20,743 nucleotides of DNA from contig CAMBGO010000014.1 of assembly GCA_945866165.1 (NCBI GenBank), positions 1 through 20,743 of the forward strand. The letters are read 5' to 3'. The notes under the pieces are model-generated. The model was not told the origin of the DNA, did no database searches, and saw nothing but the letters and a program-made list of their open reading frames with translations. How positions within the stretch are numbered: the first letter of the stretch is position 1; each line of letters starts with the position of its first letter. This stretch comes from Chitinophaga pinensis. GTDB lineage: Bacteria; Bacteroidota; Bacteroidia; Chitinophagales; Chitinophagaceae. Shown piece by piece: positions 7,293 to 14,830 of this stretch. Made by a program: the position numbers and the translations under genes.

Positions 7293-9518
7293 ATGAAATT
7301 CAAAAGCCTTTTACATTTAATGATTTTTTCTATCGGCCTGAACATACTTCATGCGCAAGATGGACTTAAATTCCAGGATCAATTTAAAATAGATATTTCA
7401 AAAGCTAGCTCCCCAATAAAAATCGATGGTTTGCTAGATGAAGAAACATGGAAAACCGCCAAAGAAACTGAAAACTTTTGGCGCAAATGGCCAAATGATA
7501 TAGGGCTTCCAAGAAGACAGACCTACGTTAAGATGAGCTATGACGACAACTTTCTTTACATAGCCTTCAAGGCAATGGACACTAATTATTATGTTGCACA
7601 AACACTGAAACGCGACCAAGGATTTTTAATGAGCGATGCAGTTGCAATAGCAATTGACCCAGTAAATCAACGCACCAATGGATTTCTTTTTAGTGTTACT
7701 CCTTACAATGTGCAATCTGAAGATTTAATTTCATCAGGTTTGGCAAGTGATGAAATTACATTCAGCTGGGATAACAAATGGTTTTCAGCAACCAGCAGGC
7801 ACGAAACATATTGGATTGCAGAAATAGCCATTCCATTTAAAACGCTGCGTTTCAAAGAAGGGAAAAAAAGATGGGGTATCAACTTTGTACGCAATGATGT
7901 TAAGAGCAATGAATTTTCAACTTGGACAGACATGCCTACAAATTTTCCTTTTTATGATTTTGGCTATTCCGGTTCGTTGAATTGGGACCAAGCGCCACCA
8001 GTGCCTGGTACCAATATATCTTTGATTCCATATATGACAGGATCAATGTCAGGCAACAATGAAGAAGGGACAAAGTCAGTTGGAAAATTAAATGGTGGCT
8101 TTGATGCCAAAGTAGCGTTGAGCACATCATTAAATTTAGACTTGACTGTTAACCCAGATTTTTCACAGGTTGAAGTGGATAAGCAAGTAACGAATCTCAC
8201 ACGATTCGACCTTTTCTTTCCTGAACGCAGAACATTTTTTCTAGAGAATGATGACCTCTTTTCAAGCTATGGCATACCTCCTATCAGGCCATTTTATTCA
8301 AGGACCATTGGTCTTGATAAAAACGGAAATAAAATCCCCATTGCAGGTGGAGCAAGAATAAGTGGTAATCTAACCAAAAAATTCAGGGTCGGTTTAATGA
8401 ATATGCAAACAGTTGCCAAAGGTGATGCAGCTGCACAGAATTATACAGCATTAACATTCAATCAACAAGTCCAATCCAGATCATCAATCAAAGGATATTT
8501 TTTAAATAAACAAGGTATTGAGGATAGCAAGCATAAATTTAATGATCCACTAGATCGCTATGGCAGAAATGGAGGGCTTCAATATGATTTTGTTAGCAAA
8601 TCAGGAAAGTGGAATGCCTGGACAGGTAATCATTTTTCATTTAAGGAAGGAATTAAAAGTCCTCAATATTATATCAACTCAGGTGCAGGATATTTTTCAA
8701 AAAATTGGAATGCCATTGTTGACTTTGGAAAAATAACTGACAATTATTACACTGATATGGGATTCCTGCAACGCATCAATAATTATGATGCCTTACTTGA
8801 TACCACGATCAGAAAAGGATATAATCAGGTTTTCAATCAGGTAAAACATATTTTTTTCCCAAGAACCGGAAGCATAAACCAAATCAGATTGGGTGTTGAG
8901 AATTATATGATTTACAATCTAGATGGAAGTTTTAATGAAAGTCAGCACTCACTTGGATTGGATCTTTTTTTCAAAAACACATCAAACCTAATGATTGAAG
9001 CAGGCTACAACCCAAGTAACCTTTTATTTTATACATCATTCACTGATAAGGCCCCTATCCCGCCGGGAAAGTATAATCCTAAAACAATTGAAGTAACTTT
9101 TAATACAGATATCAGAAAAAAATTCTCCTATATTTTCTCGGTTGCAGGCGGTGGATTTTTCAATGGGAGTTTATTCAATTATCAGGTTACAGCAAATTAC
9201 AGGGTTCAACCCTGGGGAAATTTTGGGTTCAATATTCAACAGGCAAACATTAAATTGCCAGAACAATATGGAACCAGCAATTTGTTTCTTATTGCGCCCA
9301 GGATTGAAATTAATTTCAGTAATAATTTATTCTGGACAACCTTTCTACAATACAATAATCAAAGAAACAACTTCAATATAAACAGCCGCATTCAATGGCG
9401 TTACAAACCCATGAGCGACTTGTTTCTTGTATACAGCGACAATTACTTCACAGACCCATTCATGAAAAATAAGAATCGGGCAATTGTGTTTAAGATGAAT
9501 TATTGGTTGAATCTTTAA
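7293..9518 (+). CDS. DUF5916 protein with N-terminal CBM9-like domain, probable outer-membrane barrel, 741 aa
   Basis: A signal peptide (residues 1-21, ending LHA before QDG) sends it to the envelope. Residues of about 33-230 look like the CBM9-type carbohydrate-binding module that opens DUF5916 proteins: SSPIKIDGLLDEETWKTA, VKMSYDDNFLYIAFKAMD, and the strands VAIAIDPVNQRTNGFLFSV and YWIAEIAIPFKTLRF. The remainder is rich in alternating aromatic strands (for example SGAGYFSKNWNAIVDFG, YQVTANYRVQPWGNFGFNI), as expected for an outer-membrane beta barrel. The motif DLFFPERRTFFLENDDLF is typical of the family. The function of DUF5916 proteins is not established; a role in binding or uptake at the surface is inference. 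No SusC/D partner is adjacent. An array of 7-bp repeats starts 10 nt after the stop. Confidence 0.88.
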   Translation: MKFKSLLHLMIFSIGLNILHAQDGLKFQDQFKIDISKASSPIKIDGLLDEETWKTAKETENFWRKWPNDIGLPRRQTYVKMSYDDNFLYIAFKAMDTNYYVAQTLKRDQGFLMSDAVAIAIDPVNQRTNGFLFSVTPYNVQSEDLISSGLASDEITFSWDNKWFSATSRHETYWIAEIAIPFKTLRFKEGKKRWGINFVRNDVKSNEFSTWTDMPTNFPFYDFGYSGSLNWDQAPPVPGTNISLIPYMTGSMSGNNEEGTKSVGKLNGGFDAKVALSTSLNLDLTVNPDFSQVEVDKQVTNLTRFDLFFPERRTFFLENDDLFSSYGIPPIRPFYSRTIGLDKNGNKIPIAGGARISGNLTKKFRVGLMNMQTVAKGDAAAQNYTALTFNQQVQSRSSIKGYFLNKQGIEDSKHKFNDPLDRYGRNGGLQYDFVSKSGKWNAWTGNHFSFKEGIKSPQYYINSGAGYFSKNWNAIVDFGKITDNYYTDMGFLQRINNYDALLDTTIRKGYNQVFNQVKHIFFPRTGSINQIRLGVENYMIYNLDGSFNESQHSLGLDLFFKNTSNLMIEAGYNPSNLLFYTSFTDKAPIPPGKYNPKTIEVTFNTDIRKKFSYIFSVAGGGFFNGSLFNYQVTANYRVQPWGNFGFNIQQANIKLPEQYGTSNLFLIAPRIEINFSNNLFWTTFLQYNNQRNNFNINSRIQWRYKPMSDLFLVYSDNYFTDPFMKNKNRAIVFKMNYWLNL

Positions 9519-9528
9519 TTAGGAGTAA

Positions 9529-9652
9529 GACGTCAGACGACAGAAATCAGACGTCAGACGTCAGAAGACAGTCTAGTGTAAAGAAAACCTGACTCCTGAC
9601 GTCTGATTTCTGACTCCTGATTTCTGTCGTCTGTCCCCTGACATCTGACGTC
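9529..9652. repeat. Inverted array of imperfect 7-bp repeats, locus 1
   Basis: The left arm has six units (9529-9570) of type GACGTCA and the right arm nine units (9590-9652) of type TGACGTC, its reverse complement, separated by about 19 nt. Common variants are GACGACA and GAAATCA on the left, and TGATTTC, TGACTCC and TGTCGTC on the right. A stretch of 16 bp (9534-9549 with 9618-9633) is perfectly complementary. The right arm is followed by TTTTTCC, so the RNA could form a long hairpin acting as terminator or 3'-end protector for the DUF5916 gene. The same repeat type recurs at 18201-18365. It fills nearly all of the gap to the GH109 gene. Confidence 0.9.
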
Positions 9653-9690
9653 TTTTTCCTTATCTTTAAATCTCACAAAAAAAACATACC

Positions 9691-11094
9691 ATGAGTACAA
9701 ACCGGCGCTCATTCATACGAAATATTGCCATTGGCGCAAGTGCTTCAGTTGCTACTGCAATACCAGAACAAGGCTATTCATCATTGATAGAAAAAACACC
9801 TGCAGCTTTCAATATGTGCGGATTCGCTGCACCAAAAATTCCTCTAGTAAGAATCGGAATTGTCGGCTTGGGGCAACGCGGACCAGGTGCTGTGGAAAGA
9901 ATGTCGTTTATTGAAGGCGTTGAAATAAAAGCACTTTGTGATAAGTATCCTGATAGGGTTAGCAAGGCACAGGAAATATTGTTGAAGGCAGGCCTTCCCA
10001 AAGCAACAGAATATTCAGGAGAAGAAGGATGGAAAGCACTTTGTGAGAGCAATGATATTGACCTAGTATATGTAACCACACCTTGGCATTTGCATACCCC
10101 CATTTCAGTTTACGCCATGAAAAATGGTAAGCACGCTGCATCAGAAGTGCCAGCTGCCAAAACAGTTGATGAATGTTGGGAGCTAGTGGAGACTTCAGAG
10201 AAAACAAAAAAGCATATGATGATGCTGGAGAATTGTTGCTATGATTTCTTTGAGTTGCTAACACTTAACATGGCACGCAATGGCATGTTTGGAGAAATTG
10301 TACATGCAGAAGGTGCCTATATACATGACTTGACCAAAGATTATTTGTTTGATAAGAATGGCTATGCAGACATGTGGAGATTGAAAGAAAATATCACTAG
10401 AAATGGAAGTCTTTATCCAACACATGGACTTGGACCGATTGCACAATGCATGAAAATAAACAGGGGTGATAAATTCAATCACCTTGTAAGTATGAGCAGT
10501 AATGACTTCACCATGGGGGCGATGGCAAATGAACTTGCAGCAAAGGATGATTTTTTTCTACCTTATGCCAATAAGAATTACCGTGGCAACATGAATACGA
10601 CAACAATCAGAACAGACCTTGGTAAGACGCTAATGGTACAACATGATGTTTCAACCATCAGACCTTATTCAAGGATTCATTTAGTTAGTGGCACGAAGGG
10701 AACAGCATCAAAATGGCCTGGCCCAGAACGCATTGCGATGGGACATTCTTGGGTTAAACCTGAAGAACTGAAAGCCCTTTATGACAAGCACACACTTCCA
10801 ATCGTAAAACACATAGGTGATATTGCTAAGAATGTTGGAGGTCATGGTGGAATGGACTTCATCATGGATTGGCGATTGATTGATTGCCTTCGCAATGGAC
10901 TGCCATTAGATCAAGATGTTTATGATGCAGCTGCATGGAGTGCTGTTGGACCATTAAGTGAAGCTTCAGTAAAAAATAGGTCTAAGTCAATGGACGTTCC
11001 AGACTTTACAAGAGGTGCTTGGAAGACCAATGTACCACATGATTTAACACTTGCTGGTGGTGGAAATACAACAGTAAGAGAACTAAAAAAATAA
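9691..11094 (+). CDS. GH109-type Gfo/Idh/MocA enzyme with Tat signal (alpha-N-acetylgalactosaminidase-like), 467 aa
   Basis: An N-terminal NAD-binding Rossmann fold is seen at RIGIVGLGQRGPG (54-66; G59, G61, G64). The rest follows the glycoside hydrolase family 109 pattern: LVYVTTPWHLHTPISVYAM, SEVPAAKTVDECWELV, MMLENCCYDFFELLTLNM, GNGSLYPTHGLGPIAQ-like NGSLYPTHGLGPIAQ (239-251), MVQHDVSTIRPYSRIHLV, GGHGGMDFIMDWRLIDCL and a C-terminal VPDFTRGAW. GH109 enzymes use tightly bound NAD in an oxidation-elimination mechanism to remove terminal alpha-GalNAc. NRRSFIRNIAIG near the N-terminus is a twin-arginine signal, consistent with export of a protein already folded with its cofactor. The length is normal. 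The sugar released cannot be proven, since other sugars are possible within the family. It ends at a strong bidirectional terminator. Confidence 0.88.
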   Translation: MSTNRRSFIRNIAIGASASVATAIPEQGYSSLIEKTPAAFNMCGFAAPKIPLVRIGIVGLGQRGPGAVERMSFIEGVEIKALCDKYPDRVSKAQEILLKAGLPKATEYSGEEGWKALCESNDIDLVYVTTPWHLHTPISVYAMKNGKHAASEVPAAKTVDECWELVETSEKTKKHMMMLENCCYDFFELLTLNMARNGMFGEIVHAEGAYIHDLTKDYLFDKNGYADMWRLKENITRNGSLYPTHGLGPIAQCMKINRGDKFNHLVSMSSNDFTMGAMANELAAKDDFFLPYANKNYRGNMNTTTIRTDLGKTLMVQHDVSTIRPYSRIHLVSGTKGTASKWPGPERIAMGHSWVKPEELKALYDKHTLPIVKHIGDIAKNVGGHGGMDFIMDWRLIDCLRNGLPLDQDVYDAAAWSAVGPLSEASVKNRSKSMDVPDFTRGAWKTNVPHDLTLAGGGNTTVRELKK

Positions 11095-11122
11095 ATAACA
11101 CAATTCATCCTACAACAAGAAT

Positions 11123-11158
11123 AAAAAAAGGAGACCAATGATTTGGTCTCCTTTTTTT
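11123..11158. terminator. Strong bidirectional intrinsic terminator
   Basis: GGAGACCAA (11130-11138) and TTGGTCTCC (11143-11151) form a perfect 9-bp stem with loop TGAT, flanked by seven A on the left and seven T on the right. It lies between two convergent genes (GH109 ending 11094 and the BNR protein ending 11206), so it can stop transcription from both sides. Confidence 0.95.
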
Positions 11159-11205
11159 ATCGTCACCTAAAAATATATAACAGTCAATTTTTCAGATTGT
11201 AAAAA

Positions 11206-14200
11206 TTACTTAACAACTACAGTTGGCAATCCTTTTGCACTGATTAATTTATTGAATGATGATACACCTTCGTTAAGGATAACTTTAATTTTCTCAAGCT
11301 CAATATTTGCTTGTGCTGAAAGTTCATTGAACACTTCGATTGATTGTTTAGCAGGTGCCATGTTTCCACTATTTGCCATGTCAAATACACCACCAATTTT
11401 ATCATCCAAGCGTATTGGGAAATTCAACACATCTTGTTCGCTTTTTGCTTTTGTTTGATGAAGCTTATCTTCTATGGCAGACAATGATTTACTGAGACTA
11501 TCCGCCAATTGCTTAACATCTGCAGGACAACTACTTCCTTGCTTTTGAACAAAATCATTCATTTGTGATTTTGCTGATCGAATATCTTTGATACCCTTGA
11601 TAATTTCATTGAACTTTCCATGCACTTTTAATAAGAAGTTCAACTGAGCCTCATAATCTTCCTGTGAGCATTTGTAGTTTGGATCAGCCAATACAGCAAA
11701 TGGAACTTCTACAGAATCCTTGTCTACTCTCACAACTGCCGTATAGTTTCCAGGAATGGCAGTTACTCCAGCTGGAGTTCCGTTCCACAGGATAAGCTCA
11801 TCAATTTTATCAGCCTCAGGATATTGTAGATCCCAAACAAATTGATTGTTACCAGCGGCGAGTTTCAGCACTTTAGATTTGTCTTCAGTATTTTTAACCG
11901 CAATCTGTTTTTTATTTTTATCAAAGATGGTAATGCTTGCTTTACTTGTATCACTCACCTTTCCAGCGTAGAAGTTGATCACAACACCTTTTGCAGGATT
12001 CACTGCTGAATTTGCAGGAGCACTTGCAGCCATTCCCCATCTGCTTACCACTGCTGGCATTCTATAGGCAGGGTTTACATCAAACACGTGTAATGATTTT
12101 GATTTAACAGATGGATTTAATTGTTGAACAAGAGAAAGATCATCAATAATCCAAAAAGCCCTTCCTTGTGTTGCAATAACTAAATCATTGTTCTTAATGG
12201 TAAGATCAGTTATTGATACAATTGGTAAATTCATTTGGAAAGAATTCCAATTTTCTCCATCGTCATAACTTATATACATACCATACTCAGTTCCGGCGTA
12301 CAATAAACCTTGTCTTTTTTTATCAGCCCTCATTGTTCTCGTGAAATGCATTGGATTGATACCATTTGTAATGCGCTTCCATGTTTGTCCATAGTCTTCG
12401 GTCTTGTATATATATGGTGTGAAATCATCAACCTTATAACGGGTTCCTACAAAGTAAGCAGCACCCGGTTTGAATGGATCCACTTCTATAGCGTTCCACA
12501 TCATCAACTTTGGACAATCTGCAGGTGTTACATTTTTCCAATTTTTTCCACCATCCCTGCTAACATTAATTAGTCCATCATCACTTCCAGTCCACAATAA
12601 ATTCTTTTCAAGTTGACTTTCAGTTGCAGTGAAAATGGTGCAGTAATATTCTACTGATGTATTGTCCTTTGTTATTGGGCCACCGCTTGATAATTGCTTC
12701 GACTTATCATTAGTTGTTAGATCTGGAGAAATTTGCTCCCAGCTAGCGCCTTCGTTTTCTGTAACAAACAGTGCGTTACCTGCAGTGTATAATCTCTTTG
12801 GATTGTGTGGCGAAAAGAAAATAGGGAAGTTCCATTGAAAACGAAACTTCTGCACATCAGCACCAGCTCCCATTGGATTATCGGGCCATACATTGATTGC
12901 CCTGTTTTCACCGGTGCGGTGATCAAGTCTTGAAAGATATCCTCCATAGTTTCCACCATAAACAATATCAGGATTCGTTGGATCTGCAACTACATAACCA
13001 CTCTCAGAACCAGCAGTTACTTCCCAATCTTGTTCAGTAATGTATGAACCATATGTTGAAGACTTTATTCTGAATGTTGAATTATCTTGTTGTGCTCCCA
13101 ATACACGGTAAGGAAATGAATTGTCAGTTGATACCCTGTAAATCTGTGATGTAGGTTGATTCATGTAACTGCTCCAACTATTAGCTTCATCAAAACTAAC
13201 TTGTCCACCACCATCATCAGCAACAATCATTCTCTTTCCATCTTCTGGATCGATCCAAAGGTCATGGTGATCACCATGAGGAGTTCTTAAAGCCTGGAAC
13301 GTTTTTCCACCATCACGGCTTTTCATGAAGTTTACATTCGGGCAATAAACAATATTTTCATTCTTGGGATCAACAAAAACTTTTGAATAATACCATGCAC
13401 GTTGACGAATATTATTATCACTCGTTTGGAGGTTCCATGTTTGTCCTCCATCTGTACTCATGTATAATCCACCCTTTTCATTTTCAATGATTGCATATAT
13501 TTTTTCAGTGTTGGATGGAGCAACTGCCACACCAACGATGCCCCAAGTTCCTTTAGGAAGTCCTTTTGAAGCAGCAATATTTGTCCAGGTCTCACCGCCA
13601 TCAATACTTTTCCATAAGCCACTTCCTTCACCACCACTTTCTAGACTATAGGGTGTTCGAATTACGCGCCATGTTCCAGCGTATAAGATAGATGGATTGC
13701 CAGGTTCCATCACCAAATCACTGCAACCGGTTTGTTCATTCACATACAATACTTTCTTCCAGTTTTTTCCACCATCGATTGATTTGAAAATACCTCTTTC
13801 AGTATTTGGACCAAAGAGATGTCCCATCACACCCACCCAAAGAACATCTGGATTGGTTGGATGAATAATGATGTTTGTAATATGGCGGCCATCTTTTAGT
13901 CCAATATTATTCCAGCTTTTACCACCATCTACACTCTTCCACATGCCGCCCAATCCATCGGATACATTTCCACGCATGGTGTTTTCGCCTTCGCCTACAT
14001 AAATTATATTTTCATTTGATGGAGCAACTTCAATTGATCCTATTGTAGATCCGAAATATTTATCAGAAATATTCTTCCAGCTGTTTCCTGCATCGGTGGT
14101 TTTCCATACACCTCCACCAGTTGATCCGAAGAAGAATGTATTTTTATTCTTGTAGGATCCAGTTACTGAACCACTTCTTCCACCGCGAAAGGGACCCAAT

Positions 14201-14337
14201 AAACGATAGTTAACATTTTTAAGCAACGCTTGATCGACTGCAATAGCAGGCGATTTCTGTTCTACAGCTTTCTTTTTCTGCGAATGTGAAAAAATTGCCA
14301 TAAAAAGACATAAAGAAAGAACAACGATTTTTTTCAT
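11206..14337 (-). CDS. Secreted sortilin/VPS10-like BNR (Asp-box) repeat protein, 1043 aa
   Basis: The signal peptide is MKKIVVLSLCLFMAIFSHS, followed by Q. The protein then begins NYRLLGPFRGGRSGSVTG, typical of the large Bacteroidota beta-propeller proteins annotated as glycosyl hydrolase or sortilin-like. I count about ten Asp-box motifs (SxDxGxxW), for example TTDAGNSW, SVDGGKSW, SIDGGKNW, SIDGGETW, STDGGQTW, SRDGGKNW, TEDYGQTW and SYDDGENW, spread over roughly residues 80-700, enough for one ten-bladed or two smaller propellers. Residues of about 740-890 look like a beta-sandwich (FVWDLQYPEADKID), and the end is helical (LADSLSKSLSAIEDKLHQTKAKSE). There are no obvious catalytic residues and no sorting domain at the C-terminus. 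The role is unknown; true hydrolase activity is doubtful. A 493-nt repeat-rich gap separates it from the DUF3050 gene upstream. Confidence 0.85.
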   Translation of the reverse strand: MKKIVVLSLCLFMAIFSHSQKKKAVEQKSPAIAVDQALLKNVNYRLLGPFRGGRSGSVTGSYKNKNTFFFGSTGGGVWKTTDAGNSWKNISDKYFGSTIGSIEVAPSNENIIYVGEGENTMRGNVSDGLGGMWKSVDGGKSWNNIGLKDGRHITNIIIHPTNPDVLWVGVMGHLFGPNTERGIFKSIDGGKNWKKVLYVNEQTGCSDLVMEPGNPSILYAGTWRVIRTPYSLESGGEGSGLWKSIDGGETWTNIAASKGLPKGTWGIVGVAVAPSNTEKIYAIIENEKGGLYMSTDGGQTWNLQTSDNNIRQRAWYYSKVFVDPKNENIVYCPNVNFMKSRDGGKTFQALRTPHGDHHDLWIDPEDGKRMIVADDGGGQVSFDEANSWSSYMNQPTSQIYRVSTDNSFPYRVLGAQQDNSTFRIKSSTYGSYITEQDWEVTAGSESGYVVADPTNPDIVYGGNYGGYLSRLDHRTGENRAINVWPDNPMGAGADVQKFRFQWNFPIFFSPHNPKRLYTAGNALFVTENEGASWEQISPDLTTNDKSKQLSSGGPITKDNTSVEYYCTIFTATESQLEKNLLWTGSDDGLINVSRDGGKNWKNVTPADCPKLMMWNAIEVDPFKPGAAYFVGTRYKVDDFTPYIYKTEDYGQTWKRITNGINPMHFTRTMRADKKRQGLLYAGTEYGMYISYDDGENWNSFQMNLPIVSITDLTIKNNDLVIATQGRAFWIIDDLSLVQQLNPSVKSKSLHVFDVNPAYRMPAVVSRWGMAASAPANSAVNPAKGVVINFYAGKVSDTSKASITIFDKNKKQIAVKNTEDKSKVLKLAAGNNQFVWDLQYPEADKIDELILWNGTPAGVTAIPGNYTAVVRVDKDSVEVPFAVLADPNYKCSQEDYEAQLNFLLKVHGKFNEIIKGIKDIRSAKSQMNDFVQKQGSSCPADVKQLADSLSKSLSAIEDKLHQTKAKSEQDVLNFPIRLDDKIGGVFDMANSGNMAPAKQSIEVFNELSAQANIELEKIKVILNEGVSSFNKLISAKGLPTVVVK

Positions 14338-14357
14338 ATACAGTTGATTTATGGCTT

Positions 14358-14365
14358 CAAATGTA
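14358..14365 (-). promoter_or_regulatory. Candidate -7 promoter box of the BNR-protein gene
   Basis: On the minus strand this reads TACATTTG, an exact TAnnTTTG, 20 nt before the ATG. The same 12-mer context, TCAATACATTTG, occurs before metG. No TTG lies at the right distance upstream, so support is limited. Confidence 0.3.
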
Positions 14366-14482
14366 TTGATAAAAGTTGACTTAGCTATAGTACAAAGTGG
14401 TTTTTGGGGAAGACCGAATTGAGGATAAAACCTACCTAATTCTGTTACAGTAAATTGAAATCCACCAACCCGTCAGTCAAGG

Positions 14483-14521
14483 TGTTTCATCCCGATATCG
14501 AGCGGAGCGAGATCATCGGGA
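14483..14521. repeat. 39-bp hairpin element, copy A
   Basis: Differs from copy B at two positions (37/39). It forms a stem CCCGATATC with GATCATCGGG (one bulged C) and the loop GAGCGGAGCGA (14500-14510). It lies between AGG and AGGGG of a flanking repeat, as copy B does. Confidence 0.85.
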
Positions 14522-14608
14522 AGGGGAATCTTTTTGACTCGTCCTAAAAGAGTGACTCGTCCTAAAAAAAGTTTACAGGTTAAGTAATTAATCCTAGTAC
14601 TGGTTTAC

Positions 14609-14640
14609 AAGACTCCCCTCCTAGACAGGAGGGGAGTCTT
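14609..14640. repeat. Perfect 14-bp hairpin, uninterrupted form of the flanking repeat
   Basis: AAGACTCCCCTCCT (14609-14622) and AGGAGGGGAGTCTT (14627-14640) pair perfectly around loop AGAC. The plus strand continues TTCTGG, so it resembles an intrinsic terminator on the plus strand, but no plus-strand gene precedes it. It is the intact counterpart of the site interrupted in copies A and B. Confidence 0.85.
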
Positions 14641-14711
14641 TTCTGGTCCTAATTTTTCATACAAAAAAATTAATCCTGAAACAAGTTTACCGGATTCCCC
14701 TCCTGGACAGG

Positions 14712-14750
14712 TGTTTCATCCCGATATTGAGCGAAGCGAGATCATCGGGA
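14712..14750. repeat. 39-bp hairpin element, copy B
   Basis: Same length as copy A, same flanks (AGG before, AGGGG after), loop GAGCGAAGCGA (14729-14739). The change C to T in the stem keeps a G-T pair. A second GAGCGAAGCGA follows at 14771-14781 inside another CCCCG...CGGGG pair (14759-14800), a more degenerate relative. Confidence 0.85.
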
Positions 14751-14830
14751 AGGGGTGTCCCCGAAGAGGAGAGCGAAGCGATCCGATATCGGTGACGGGG
14801 TGGTGGAAGAATGGTTTTGTAAAAAATGGA

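Larger units (their letters stand above)
14461..14810. repeat. Mosaic block of intergenic repeats between the DUF3050 and BNR genes
   Basis: This gap (14338-14830) holds no gene but at least four interleaved repeats: two copies of a 39-bp segment (14483-14521 and 14712-14750); a 42-bp direct repeat (14588-14629 and 14670-14711, 33/42 identical); a perfect hairpin (14609-14640); and a 15-bp exact direct repeat TGACTCGTCCTAAAA (14535-14549 and 14553-14567). The GC content is clearly above that of the surroundings, as expected for dispersed palindromic repeats. The block ends about 20 nt after the DUF3050 stop, on the downstream side of that gene. Confidence 0.85.

Noticed and set aside
9529..9652. 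CRISPR array
   Set aside because: Units are 7 bp, contiguous, imperfect and arranged as inverted arms; there are no spacers and no cas genes.
14461..14810. Insertion sequence remnant
   Set aside because: No transposase fragment in any frame and no long terminal inverted repeats; better described as small palindromic repeats.
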